Positions 12,354 through 18,275 of a stretch of DNA of 18,275 nt are shown here, in pieces (the first letter of the stretch is position 1; the number at the start of each line of letters is the position of its first letter). Origin of the DNA: Coriobacteriaceae bacterium (GTDB lineage: Bacteria; Actinomycetota; Coriobacteriia; Coriobacteriales; Coriobacteriaceae); NCBI GenBank assembly GCA_902399975.1, contig CABOHA010000006.1:1-18275 (forward strand). The letters run 5' to 3'. The notes below the pieces were generated by a model that saw only the letters and a list, made by a program, of their open reading frames with translations, had not been told where the DNA came from and made no database searches. The position numbers and the translations under genes were made by a program.

Positions 12354-12992
12354 ATGATCTGGTTTACCAGCGACACCCACTTCGGGCATGAGAACGTGCT
12401 GAAGTTCACCGGCCGCCCGTGGGAGACGATTTGGCAGATGAACGACGCCATCGTCGACGGCATCAACGGCAGGATTGCCGTGGACGACGAGCTCTACATC
12501 CTGGGGGATTTCTCATTCAAGATGACCGCCCAGGACGCCTACGGGCTGCGCAAGCGGATCGCCTGCAGGCGCATCCACCTCGTCCCGGGAAACCACGACA
12601 AGGACTGGACCCAGCCGGCGGTCGCGGGCGCCTTCACCGTGGAGCCGCCGATCTGCGTGCTCAAGATCGACGGGCAGAAGATCGTCCTGAGCCATTACCC
12701 CATGGCCGACTGGCAGGGCATGAACCATGGATCGTGGCACCTCCACGGGCACATCCACAGCAGCGGCGGCGCGTACAACGAGTTCAACCGCAAGCAGGGC
12801 CTTCTGCGCTACGACGTCGGTTGCGATGCCAACGGGCACTCCCCGGTGAGCCTCGACGAGCTGAGGGAATGGTTCGCCGGGGTCGACGAGCCGTGCGGCC
12901 GGGTGAAATGGCCCTGGTGGGTCAACGAGACCGGCGACAGGCAGGTCGAGCGCGAGCTGGCGGCGTACAAGAGGGAAGAGGCGATCCGATGA
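12354..12992 (+). CDS. Calcineurin-like metallophosphoesterase 1
   Basis: A 212-residue cytoplasmic phosphoesterase with all the metal-site motifs of the calcineurin-like superfamily: SDTHFGH (Asp7, His9), LGDFSF (Asp52), PGNHDKD (Asn80, His81), LSHYP (His114) and HGHIH (His133, His135). Short single-domain proteins of this type cleave phosphomonoesters or diesters; the substrate cannot be deduced. ATG 12354 has AGGAG 8 nt upstream; the longer in-frame reading from 12261 crosses the terminator and is rejected. The stop overlaps the next start (ATGA), so the gene is translationally coupled to phosphoesterase 2. It is only distantly like the next two proteins. Confidence 0.88.
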   Translation: MIWFTSDTHFGHENVLKFTGRPWETIWQMNDAIVDGINGRIAVDDELYILGDFSFKMTAQDAYGLRKRIACRRIHLVPGNHDKDWTQPAVAGAFTVEPPICVLKIDGQKIVLSHYPMADWQGMNHGSWHLHGHIHSSGGAYNEFNRKQGLLRYDVGCDANGHSPVSLDELREWFAGVDEPCGRVKWPWWVNETGDRQVERELAAYKREEAIR

Positions 12993-13714
12993 CGGTCTAT
13001 GTGACGGGCGACATCCACAGTGGACTCGACATGCAAAAGCTCCGCGACTGGGAGCTTGGCGACAGCCTTACCAGCAATGACTATCTCATCGTCGCCGGCG
13101 ACTTTGGCTTTCCGTGGGATTTCTCTGCCGAGGAATGCGCCGATATCGCCTGGCTGGAGTCGCGCCCCTACACGGTGCTGTTCGTCGACGGCAACCACGA
13201 GCGCTTCGATCACTGGGCGGAGCGACCCATGGAACTGTGGCACGGTGGGCTGACGCAACGCCTGTCGGATACTTCGTCTATCCGCCGCCTCATGCGCGGG
13301 GAGGTCTTCGAGCTCGACGGCTCGACGGTCTTCACCATGGGCGGTGCCACGAGCGTGGACAGGGAATACCGCGTGCCGTATTCCAGCTGGTGGCCTCAGG
13401 AGCTTCCGGACGAGCGCGAATTCGATGCCGCGCGGTCCAAGCTCGACGAGGTCGGCTGGAAGGTCGACTGCGTCATCACCCATACCTGCGCCACGCGCAT
13501 GCTCTCGCCGACGCTCTACCCGGACCCGGGCTGGGAACGCCCTGATGTGGACCGGCTGACCGGATTCCTCGACGAGATCGAGGATCGCCTGGACTATAAG
13601 CACTGGTATTACGGCCATTTTCACCGAGACGGCAACCCGGACGAACGGCACACGGTGCTGTATGACCGGATCGTGAGGCTCGGGGACAAACTCCTGCCGT
13701 GGGGTGCGTACTGA
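12989..13714 (+). CDS. Calcineurin-like metallophosphoesterase 2
   Basis: A 241-residue metallophosphoesterase. Motifs are VTGDIHS (Asp8, His10), VAGDFGFPWD (Asp38), VDGNHERF (Asn69, His70, Glu71), VITHTC and YYGHFHRD. GNHE in place of GNHD is common in this superfamily. It is a close paralogue of the next gene: both start MTVYVTGD and share RLMRGEVF, then a Met-Gly-Gly-Ala stretch with DREYR or DRQYR, and GWKVD before the Thr-His pair. The start overlaps the previous stop by 4 bp. No own ribosome site is needed, though AGGGAAGAGG lies upstream. Confidence 0.88.
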   Translation: MTVYVTGDIHSGLDMQKLRDWELGDSLTSNDYLIVAGDFGFPWDFSAEECADIAWLESRPYTVLFVDGNHERFDHWAERPMELWHGGLTQRLSDTSSIRRLMRGEVFELDGSTVFTMGGATSVDREYRVPYSSWWPQELPDEREFDAARSKLDEVGWKVDCVITHTCATRMLSPTLYPDPGWERPDVDRLTGFLDEIEDRLDYKHWYYGHFHRDGNPDERHTVLYDRIVRLGDKLLPWGAY

Positions 13715-14451
13715 TGACGGTCTATGTGACAGGCGACGTGCACGGCAGGGCCGAGTACGGGTCCAGCCGGTTTGCATTCAAAAATTGGCCGCTGGGCCGG
13801 ACCCTGACGCGCGATGACGCGGTGATCGTGGCCGGCGACTTCGGCTTTGTCTGGGATGGCTCGAATGCTGAGAGGTATTGGCTCGACTGGTTCGAGTCGA
13901 AGCCCTGGACCACGTGTTTCGTAGACGGCAACCATGAGAACCACCACGCCCTGGCCGGGCTGCCGGTGCGGGAGTGGAACGGCGGGCTCGTCCATGAGGC
14001 ACGACCGCACGTGCTGCACCTGATGCGCGGAGAGGTGTTCGATATCGACGGGCTCACAGTCCTTGCCATGGGCGGCGCCGCGAGCAACGACAGGCAGTAT
14101 CGCAAGGAGGGGAGGAGCTGGTGGCCCGAGGAGATGCCGAGCGAGAAAGAGACGGAACACTGCCGCTCCTCGCTCGACCGCGTGGGCTGGAAGGTCGACT
14201 ACGTTGTGACTCACGAGGCTCCGGCTGCCCTTGCTGAGGGGCTGTGTCGCGAACGCGGACGTGAGTACCGCGGGGATCCGCTGCAAACCTTCCTGGGTGA
14301 GCTCGACGGACGGCTCGGCTACCGCGTCTGGTTCTTCGGTCACTACCATCGCGATAAATGGTGCGACACCAGGCATCGCCTTATCTACCGAGACATCGTG
14401 CCGATCGAAGATGCTGCGCCCGGTTCTAGAAACCTTCTAAAAGCGCTCTAG
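13714..14451 (+). CDS. Calcineurin-like metallophosphoesterase 3
   Basis: A 245-residue paralogue of the previous gene, with VTGDVHG (Asp8, His10), VAGDFGFVWD (Asp42), VDGNHENHH, VVTHEAP and FFGHYHRD, so the metal site is complete. Its ATG shares one base with the previous stop (TGATG). The two proteins probably arose by tandem duplication and have diverged in their middle and C-terminal parts, which suggests different substrates or a hetero-oligomer. The stop codon lies inside a 41-nt perfect hairpin (14424-14464), so the last five codons before the stop and the terminator are one structure. Confidence 0.88.
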   Translation: MTVYVTGDVHGRAEYGSSRFAFKNWPLGRTLTRDDAVIVAGDFGFVWDGSNAERYWLDWFESKPWTTCFVDGNHENHHALAGLPVREWNGGLVHEARPHVLHLMRGEVFDIDGLTVLAMGGAASNDRQYRKEGRSWWPEEMPSEKETEHCRSSLDRVGWKVDYVVTHEAPAALAEGLCRERGREYRGDPLQTFLGELDGRLGYRVWFFGHYHRDKWCDTRHRLIYRDIVPIEDAAPGSRNLLKAL

Positions 14452-14464
14452 AAGGTTTCTAGAA
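14424..14464. terminator. Perfect 16-bp inverted repeat over the phosphoesterase 3 stop
   Basis: Positions 14424-14439 (TTCTAGAAACCTTCTA) are the exact reverse complement of 14449-14464, around a 9-nt loop. It sits between convergent genes, so it may stop transcription from both sides. No long T-tract is present. Confidence 0.65.
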
Positions 14465-14493
14465 ATCAGTTACCTGACAGGAAGGGCGCGGGA

Positions 14494-15072
14494 CTACTCG
14501 CCCCTCATCTTGGTCATGACCTCGACCTTGGCCTCGGCCACGGTCGCCCGCCGCTCGGAGGCGGCGAGGCGGTCCTTGAGGGCGGCGACTTCGGCCATCA
14601 GGTCGCGCTGGGCCAGTAGCGCATCGCTCAGCTCGGCTTGGGCTTTCAACGCGGCGTCACGCTCGACGCGCAGACGCTCGATCTCATCGGACATGGCCTC
14701 AGCCTCGGCGTGGAGCTGGACGACCTGCCTGCTGAGCTCCCTGGCATCGGCGAGGTATCTGACGCTCGCGGCATGGAGCTCATTGTTTTCGAGCTCGATG
14801 CTCGCGGTGTCGAGCTCGAACTTCTCCTCGATAAAGGCGACCCGCTCATTGCAGTCGGCCTCAAGTCTTTCGTTCCGGTCTCTCGCCTCGACGAGCTTGC
14901 GGTTGAATTCGTCGAGCTGGGCCCTGAGTAACGCGTTCTCGGTCTTGAGATCGGCGGTCTCGCGCAGCAGCTTCTCTCGCCAAGCCTTTTCAATCTGCTC
15001 GGCGGCCTCATCGAGGACGTCCTTCGCGCCGGGCGTCTCGCTGATTTTTCTGTCGTTCGGGTTGTCTGTCAT
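14494..15072 (-). CDS. Coiled-coil protein of unknown function
   Basis: A 192-residue soluble, acidic protein with no signal peptide or membrane segment. After a polar start (MTDNPNDRKISETPGAKDVLDEAAEQ) nearly all of residues 20-190 shows heptad-like Leu/Ala spacing, with many Glu, Arg and Lys, as in a long rod-shaped coiled coil (for example LKTENALLRAQLDEFNRKL and SDEIERLRVERDAAL). I recognise no family. ATG 15072 has GGAG upstream; an earlier TTG at 15087 overlaps that site. It converges on the phosphoesterase operon. It may be a scaffold or an anti-phage or plasmid-type partitioning accessory, but nothing in the sequence decides this. Confidence 0.75.
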   Translation of the reverse strand: MTDNPNDRKISETPGAKDVLDEAAEQIEKAWREKLLRETADLKTENALLRAQLDEFNRKLVEARDRNERLEADCNERVAFIEEKFELDTASIELENNELHAASVRYLADARELSRQVVQLHAEAEAMSDEIERLRVERDAALKAQAELSDALLAQRDLMAEVAALKDRLAASERRATVAEAKVEVMTKMRGE

Positions 15073-15680
15073 CGTGCGGCACTCCAATCAACAATGGGCA
15101 TGGCTCCGCCATGCCGTACGGCTGGGAACAAATACGCGGCCGCTGTTGAGTTGTGTTTGTCCTGCGCTTGGTGAGTTCTAAAGGCGTCTCAAGTCATACG
15201 TTCACGCAGGTTTTCGATTGGAGAAATACCGCACGTTTTCATGGTATCACGTGCCTTAAAGAACATGAATGGGCGGTCATATCGATTCGTTGAAAATAGC
15301 ACCTACGACGTGCTGGTGGCGGGAGAGTGATGGCGTTAAAGATGTCGAGAATGATTATGGGAGTATTTTAGATGCAGGTATGAGAAAGGGTCGAATCGAA
15401 GTGTCTGGCCGGACGCCAATTGTCCGGGAACTGTTTCGGTTCGACCCTGCTTCATTTTACATCCGCGGCATGTTTTTGTAGACGCCTGGCGATTACCGAC
15501 CTTCACGACCTCGATGACGGTTTCCCCGTCCTCGATTCTTGCCAGATTGCGGTAGACATGCTGCGTGAATGGTCGGATATCATTTGAGCCAGAATCCTCT
15601 TCTATTGAAGCGGATTCTGGCTCAGTGGTTTTTAACTCGGTTGTTTGACAGAAGCCCACGTCGATAGTCGGGCTGTGGAC
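15073..15680. other. Gene-poor region with a nested structured element
   Basis: I find no supported gene in these 608 bp. An inverted repeat GGGTCGAATCGAA (15388-15400) and TTCGGTTCGACCC (15435-15447) encloses a perfect CCGGAC/GTCCGG hairpin (15409-15427), forming a nested structure of 60 nt. A plus-strand terminator follows at 15586. Together these could mark a small RNA of about 200-250 nt. A minus-strand reading frame at 15336-15659 includes the terminator and is probably chance or a decayed remnant. Confidence 0.45.
15586..15633 (+). terminator. Rho-independent terminator (plus strand)
   Basis: GAGCCAGAATCC (15586-15597) pairs perfectly with GGATTCTGGCTC (15612-15623), followed by AGTGGTTTTT. 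No plus-strand protein gene lies before it, so it may end a non-coding RNA or block transcription entering the integration module. Confidence 0.8.
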
Positions 15681-16067
15681 TTAAGATTTCGGGGGCTCCC
15701 AAGCGTTTTCGATCGCGGCGCGGTAGATTGCAGCGTAATTAAGCATCCAGCTGCCATCACCAGTTTTTTGAATATACCCCTTATCCTTTAGAGAAGTATA
15801 GGCTCGGGATATCGTGTTCTTGCTCAAGTGGTAGTGATCCTCAATCCATTTGCTTCTAGCGCAAAAGCCCATGGGCCGTTTGTTTTTGGAAGGTTTTCCA
15901 AACTTCCATACGAGGCCGAGGATGAGACGCTCGGCGGCAACGGTGGTGACGCAGCACGCCCACTCGGGCACTGAAATAAAAATAGCTTTATCCATTTTCT
16001 CTATAATCTTTCGTTGCTCGGTAACATCATCGTTGAATATGTCGGAAATTGACGGTAGCTCGCTCAT
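15681..16067 (-). CDS. Winged-helix DNA-binding protein, possibly replication initiator-like
   Basis: A 128-residue protein. The central part (CARSKWIEDHYHLSKNTISRAYTSLKDKGYIQ, about residues 69-100) fits a winged helix-turn-helix, with LSKNTISRAYTSL as the recognition helix and DKGYIQKTGDGSWML as the wing. Such proteins are common next to excisionase and integrase genes of Gram-positive mobile elements and may act as replication or excision regulators. The first 60 residues (SISDIFNDDVTEQRKIIEKMDKAIFISVPEW) are not recognised. It follows the excisionase gene by 9 bp on the same strand, so the two form one transcription unit. Only a weak ribosome site (GGCGG) precedes ATG 16067. Confidence 0.7.
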   Translation of the reverse strand: MSELPSISDIFNDDVTEQRKIIEKMDKAIFISVPEWACCVTTVAAERLILGLVWKFGKPSKNKRPMGFCARSKWIEDHYHLSKNTISRAYTSLKDKGYIQKTGDGSWMLNYAAIYRAAIENAWEPPKS

Positions 16068-16076
16068 GTTTACCGC

Positions 16077-16322
16077 CTAGTCAAGGTGGGCGGTACGACC
16101 TTCAAGCTGCTTGAAAAGCTCATAGAATGAGCTTTCAAACATGTAATTCGAGCGATGGATTTGGATGAGCTTGCCGGACTCGCGCATAAACTTGCGCGCG
16201 GTGTTTTCGCTCCAGCCAGTGAGTTCGCGGATATCGTTAACGCGGAGCAACCGATCGCACTGAGCGGCACCAGTGGGGAAAGTCGGTGTGGACGCCTGAG
16301 TGCTAATCTGTGGAGTAGCCAT
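16077..16322 (-). CDS. xis: Excisionase-like HTH protein
   Basis: An 81-residue protein with a MerR/Xis-type helix-turn-helix: LLRVNDIRELTGWSENTARKFMRESGKLIQIHRSNYMFESSFYELFKQL. Small basic HTH proteins next to a tyrosine integrase normally act as excisionases that bend DNA at att sites and favour excision. Its N-terminal 25 residues are Thr/Pro/Ser-rich and not conserved. AAAGGA upstream supports ATG 16322. It is transcribed together with the downstream winged-helix gene, from a long leader that contains a hairpin (16345-16396). Confidence 0.78.
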   Translation of the reverse strand: MATPQISTQASTPTFPTGAAQCDRLLRVNDIRELTGWSENTARKFMRESGKLIQIHRSNYMFESSFYELFKQLEGRTAHLD

Positions 16323-16344
16323 GATGAGCTATCCTTTCAATGAG

Positions 16345-16403
16345 GGCCCTCCCTGTGCTTGTAAGACTTACCAGGTTCATAAGCACTTGGGGGGCCGGTT
16401 TTT
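16345..16403 (+). terminator. Strong hairpin upstream of xis
   Basis: GGCCCTCC (16345-16352) faces GGGGGGCC (16389-16396), and GTGCTT (16355-16360) faces AAGCAC (16381-16386), with an inner GTAAG/CTTAC. On the plus strand it is followed by GGTTTTT and works as a terminator. On the minus strand the same structure lies in the xis leader, 22 nt before the start codon, and could control xis. Confidence 0.6.
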
Positions 16404-16436
16404 ATGACTACATGCGTAGCCATCTGACAGCTTTAG

Positions 16437-16463
16437 AATCTATTAAAACTCATTAGATGTCAA
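16437..16463 (-). promoter_or_regulatory. Candidate promoter for xis
   Basis: On the minus strand a perfect -35 TTGACA (16463-16458) is followed after 15 nt by TAGATT (16442-16437). The spacing is short. RNA would start near 16430, giving a leader of about 107 nt. Confidence 0.4.
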
Positions 16464-16540
16464 TCAAATAAAGCGTCTACCTGCGGAAATAGTAGTATAG
16501 TACCGTAATATTATTGATGAAACGATGAATGAATGACATG

Positions 16541-17788
16541 CTATTTCTCGCTTTTCTGTATATAGGCGTTGATGAAGTCTTCGTAGCCTTTAACTGCTTT
16601 TATTTCTGATTGTTGAACGAGGCTTGTATACGTTTTGAGCGTGATATTGGGGTCCGCGTGGCCAAGAATACCTTGCACGCTTCTAACGTCCGATCCGTTC
16701 GCCAGCATAAAAGTGCTTACACAATGCCTGAGCTGATGCGGGCAGATGCCCTTATATAGTTTTCCGCCAGTCGAATTGTTCGGCTCATAGATTCCAAGAT
16801 TGCAGCTAACTGCGAAATCGCGAAACCAATGGTTGAAGATGTAGTTTTTCATGTGACAGACAGTAGGGACCCCCTGCTTGACAGCAATATCGCTAATGAT
16901 GGGAGTGCTGCCAGTCTGGGACAGCCCCAGAGAGGCCAGGAGCTCTTTTTGTATGGCTGACCATGATTGAAGGCGTTCGGCCAAGGTTTCTCCAACGGGG
17001 ATTTTGCGTTGGCTTTCTTGTGACTTGGGTGCCCTCAGTTCATGGTCGTTGGTGTACTGCCTGTCAATTTTCAAGGTTTTATTGGCAGGGTCCCAATCGC
17101 GCCATTCGAGGCCCAGCATCTCGCCTTTCCGCATACCCGTATACACTAGTACTAGCGTACCAACAGCTTCGGCGGTGAGCTCAATGTGTTGAAGATGTGT
17201 GCATAGGGTAGCTACTTGGTCGATTGTCAGTGATTCTCTTTTGTTGCGTGGTCTGCGAACATGAACGGTAGCGCAGGGGTTTCGGTCAATTATTCTCTTT
17301 GCGACTGCATTCGACAGAATCTGACGCAGTTTTGAATTGATTCGTACAAGCTCTGATGGTTTGTATTTTCCCGTACGACGAGCTTCGGCATATGCTTCTT
17401 CGATTAGATCGGGGGTTAGCCCCTCAATTGTCTGAAACGCACCGAATAGGTCTTCGATATGCCTGCAATCGTACGCTTCTCTTTCATAGCTCGTTGGCAC
17501 AAGCTCGGTGTCCCTATTTTCATGAAAGGCCCAGCAGTAGGACGCAAGCAAAGTGGGCTTTTTAGTTTTAGTGATCGTGCCAGAGGAGTTGATTTCAGCC
17601 AGCTTGGCCTGCATTGCAGCCTTAGCTTCTGTTTTAGTCTTGCAACGAACCGTATAAGTTGGGGATCGTTTGTAGCGCCCTGTCTTCGGGTCCTTGACTC
17701 CAAGGGAAAAATAATAGCGATAGGTGTTAGGTGATCTCTTGTCTTTCCAACACGTGCCTCTTCCGCTAATTAGTGGCTGTTCTGACAT
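16541..17788 (-). CDS. int: Tyrosine-type site-specific integrase
   Basis: The recombinase that inserts and removes the element at tRNA-Arg(CCT). The 415-residue protein has an N-terminal arm-binding domain (about 1-70, with YRYYFSLGVKDPKTGRYK), a SAM-like core-binding domain (about 75-175), and the catalytic domain (about 185-405). All catalytic residues are visible: Arg220 (YTGMRKGEMLGL), Lys255, His351 and Arg354 (PHQLRHC), His377 (LGHAD) and the nucleophile Tyr387 (KTYTSL). Length is normal for phage- and ICE-type integrases. GGAG lies 7 nt before ATG 17788. It is transcribed inward from the attR end and lies upstream of xis on the same strand. It ends 219 bp before the xis start, and xis has its own candidate promoter in that gap. 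Confidence 0.95.
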   Translation of the reverse strand: MSEQPLISGRGTCWKDKRSPNTYRYYFSLGVKDPKTGRYKRSPTYTVRCKTKTEAKAAMQAKLAEINSSGTITKTKKPTLLASYCWAFHENRDTELVPTSYEREAYDCRHIEDLFGAFQTIEGLTPDLIEEAYAEARRTGKYKPSELVRINSKLRQILSNAVAKRIIDRNPCATVHVRRPRNKRESLTIDQVATLCTHLQHIELTAEAVGTLVLVYTGMRKGEMLGLEWRDWDPANKTLKIDRQYTNDHELRAPKSQESQRKIPVGETLAERLQSWSAIQKELLASLGLSQTGSTPIISDIAVKQGVPTVCHMKNYIFNHWFRDFAVSCNLGIYEPNNSTGGKLYKGICPHQLRHCVSTFMLANGSDVRSVQGILGHADPNITLKTYTSLVQQSEIKAVKGYEDFINAYIQKSEK

Positions 17789-17979
17789 CTTTGCACTCCG
17801 TTTCTTTGAATAGTTTTCAACAATTCATTGAGTGCAGTTTAGCTAAAGCCGTTAGTAATATGTTTGTAAAAGCATAGGCGCAGCTACCGGAGGCAAAAGA
17901 CACAAACTGCTATGTTTATCTGCGGTTATATGATGTTCAATGATGCTTGATGAATGGTAGGGGGTAGCATTAAATCATA
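17789..17979. promoter_or_regulatory. Integrase upstream region with candidate arm-type sites
   Basis: No gene. AGTTTTCAACA at 17812-17822 and AGCCGTTAGT at 17847-17856 both recur at the other end of the element (4498-4508 and 4508-4517) in the same orientation. They are good candidates for integrase arm-type binding sites. No convincing int promoter was found. Confidence 0.5.
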
Positions 17980-18027
17980 TCTCCTAAAGCGGGTGTCGAC
18001 GGTTCGAATCCGCCCGGGGGCACCAGA
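17980..18027 (+). repeat. attR direct repeat (48 bp)
   Basis: Identical to 4303-4350. It holds only the anticodon loop, variable and T arm and 3' end of the tRNA, so it is not a functional tRNA gene. It marks the right end of the element. Confidence 0.93.
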
Positions 18028-18199
18028 GGAATATCGAGCCCGGTACCGCTACGGTGCCGGGCTCTTCTGGTCTAAGGGCAGGATTCGGACCGTCGACACC
18101 CGCGTCACTCATTTCCCCGCGGGGGGAGTTTTCGAATCCGCCCGGGGGCACCAGGGGAATATCGAGCCCGGTACCGCTACGGTGCCGGGCTCTTCTGGT
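18003..18199 (+). repeat. Duplicated tRNA tail plus terminator (two 69-bp copies)
   Basis: 18003-18071 and 18131-18199 are identical except for one base and carry the tRNA T-arm end, CCA and the terminator hairpin. Between them, 18082-18103 is a 22-bp inverted tRNA fragment with one mismatch to the T-arm and variable region. This looks like residue of earlier integration or recombination at the same tRNA gene. Confidence 0.85.
18036..18064 (+). terminator. Original tRNA-Arg terminator, displaced
   Basis: GAGCCCGGTACC and GGTGCCGGGCTC form a 12-bp stem with one G-T pair and a 5-nt loop, followed by TTCTGG. In the uninserted chromosome it would lie just after the tRNA gene. A second copy is at 18164-18192. 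Confidence 0.7.
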
Positions 18200-18208
18200 T
18201 CATGTCAT

Positions 18209-18251
18209 GTCAAAAACGAAGCGCCCGCTTGCTGGGGAAGCAAGCGGGCGC
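18209..18251 (-). terminator. Terminator for a minus-strand gene beyond the right edge
   Basis: GCGCCCGCTTGCT (18221-18233) pairs perfectly with AGCAAGCGGGCGC (18239-18251). Read on the minus strand the stem is followed by TTCGTTTTTG, so it ends a transcript coming from the right. Confidence 0.8.
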
Positions 18252-18275
18252 CTGTGAGCGAATATGTTTGCGGCG

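Larger units (their letters stand above)
4303..18027. mobile_element. Integrative and mobilizable element at tRNA-Arg(CCT)
   Basis: About 13.7 kb lies between 48-bp direct repeats derived from the tRNA gene. Inside are a tyrosine integrase and excisionase at the right end, a MobC and relaxase pair with a candidate oriT in the middle, and cargo genes. No coupling protein, VirB4 ATPase or other type IV secretion gene is present, so I call it mobilizable rather than self-conjugative. Several AT-rich regulatory stretches contrast with the host operon. Confidence 0.9.

Noticed and set aside
12419..12988. Upstream extension of phosphoesterase 2 to a start at 12419
   Set aside because: It would overlap phosphoesterase 1 almost entirely in another frame; the extra residues are Arg/Pro-rich shadow, while ATG 12989 gives the family's proper N-terminus (MTVYVTGDIH).
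12809..13777. Minus-strand frame of 322 codons opposite phosphoesterase 2
   Set aside because: Antisense to a complete metallophosphoesterase gene with all motifs; no own signals.
15336..15659. Minus-strand frame of 107 codons in the gap before the winged-helix gene
   Set aside because: Its first part encodes a perfect terminator stem and no ribosome site precedes it. A middle stretch looks protein-like, so a pseudogene remnant is possible, but I cannot name it.
17980..18025. Second tRNA-Arg gene
   Set aside because: Only the 3' part from the anticodon loop onward is present; acceptor 5' strand and D arm are missing. It is attR.

Overview
The window looks like a piece of chromosome from a Gram-positive, high-GC gut actinobacterium of the Coriobacteriia (Collinsella-like is my best guess). 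The grounds are the GC-rich coding style, a mannose-family PTS operon with a fused IIAB protein and a DUF956 gene, a sortase-anchored surface protein, and mobilization and integrase genes of the kind carried by integrative elements of that group. The taxonomic call is inference; no rRNA or core marker gene is present.

Layout. (1) 1-501: the 5' end of an IS110-family element on the minus strand. It holds the first 84 codons of the transposase and a GC-rich non-coding end where this family is known to encode its bridge RNA. (2) 502-4200: a host sugar-uptake operon, manX-manY-manZ-manO (PTS EIIAB, EIIC, EIID, DUF956), bracketed by two identical 35-bp copies of a near-perfect palindrome. The IS110 end abuts the first copy. 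(3) 4273-4348: tRNA-Arg(CCT), the integration site of a mobile element.

(4) 4303-18027: an integrative and mobilizable element of about 13.7 kb bounded by 48-bp direct repeats (attL is the 3' part of the intact tRNA gene; attR lies at 17980-18027). From left to right it carries: a repeat-rich left end with phased iteron-like motifs and tandem hairpins; a small XRE regulator and a divergent large surface adhesin (signal peptide, long Ala-rich coiled coils, a central CAP domain, LAQTG sorting signal), sharing a symmetric promoter-operator; a small secreted or lipid-anchored protein; a likely oriT with a 109-bp inverted repeat, then overlapping mobC and relaxase genes; a 41-codon hydrophobic peptide that resembles a type I holin-like toxin; three overlapping calcineurin-like metallophosphoesterase genes; a convergent coiled-coil protein; and a minus-strand integration module of winged-helix protein, excisionase and tyrosine integrase. 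No type IV secretion genes are seen, so transfer would need a helper element.

(5) 18028-18275: the displaced tRNA terminator, followed by a second 69-bp copy of the tRNA tail plus terminator and an inverted tRNA fragment, which are scars of earlier integration events at the same tRNA. The window ends with a terminator for a minus-strand gene beyond the right edge.

How it may work together (inference): integrase and excisionase move the element in and out of tRNA-Arg; relaxase and MobC act at the cruciform-forming oriT; the adhesin, the small exported protein and the phosphoesterase cassette are the cargo; the small toxin-like peptide may stabilise the element.
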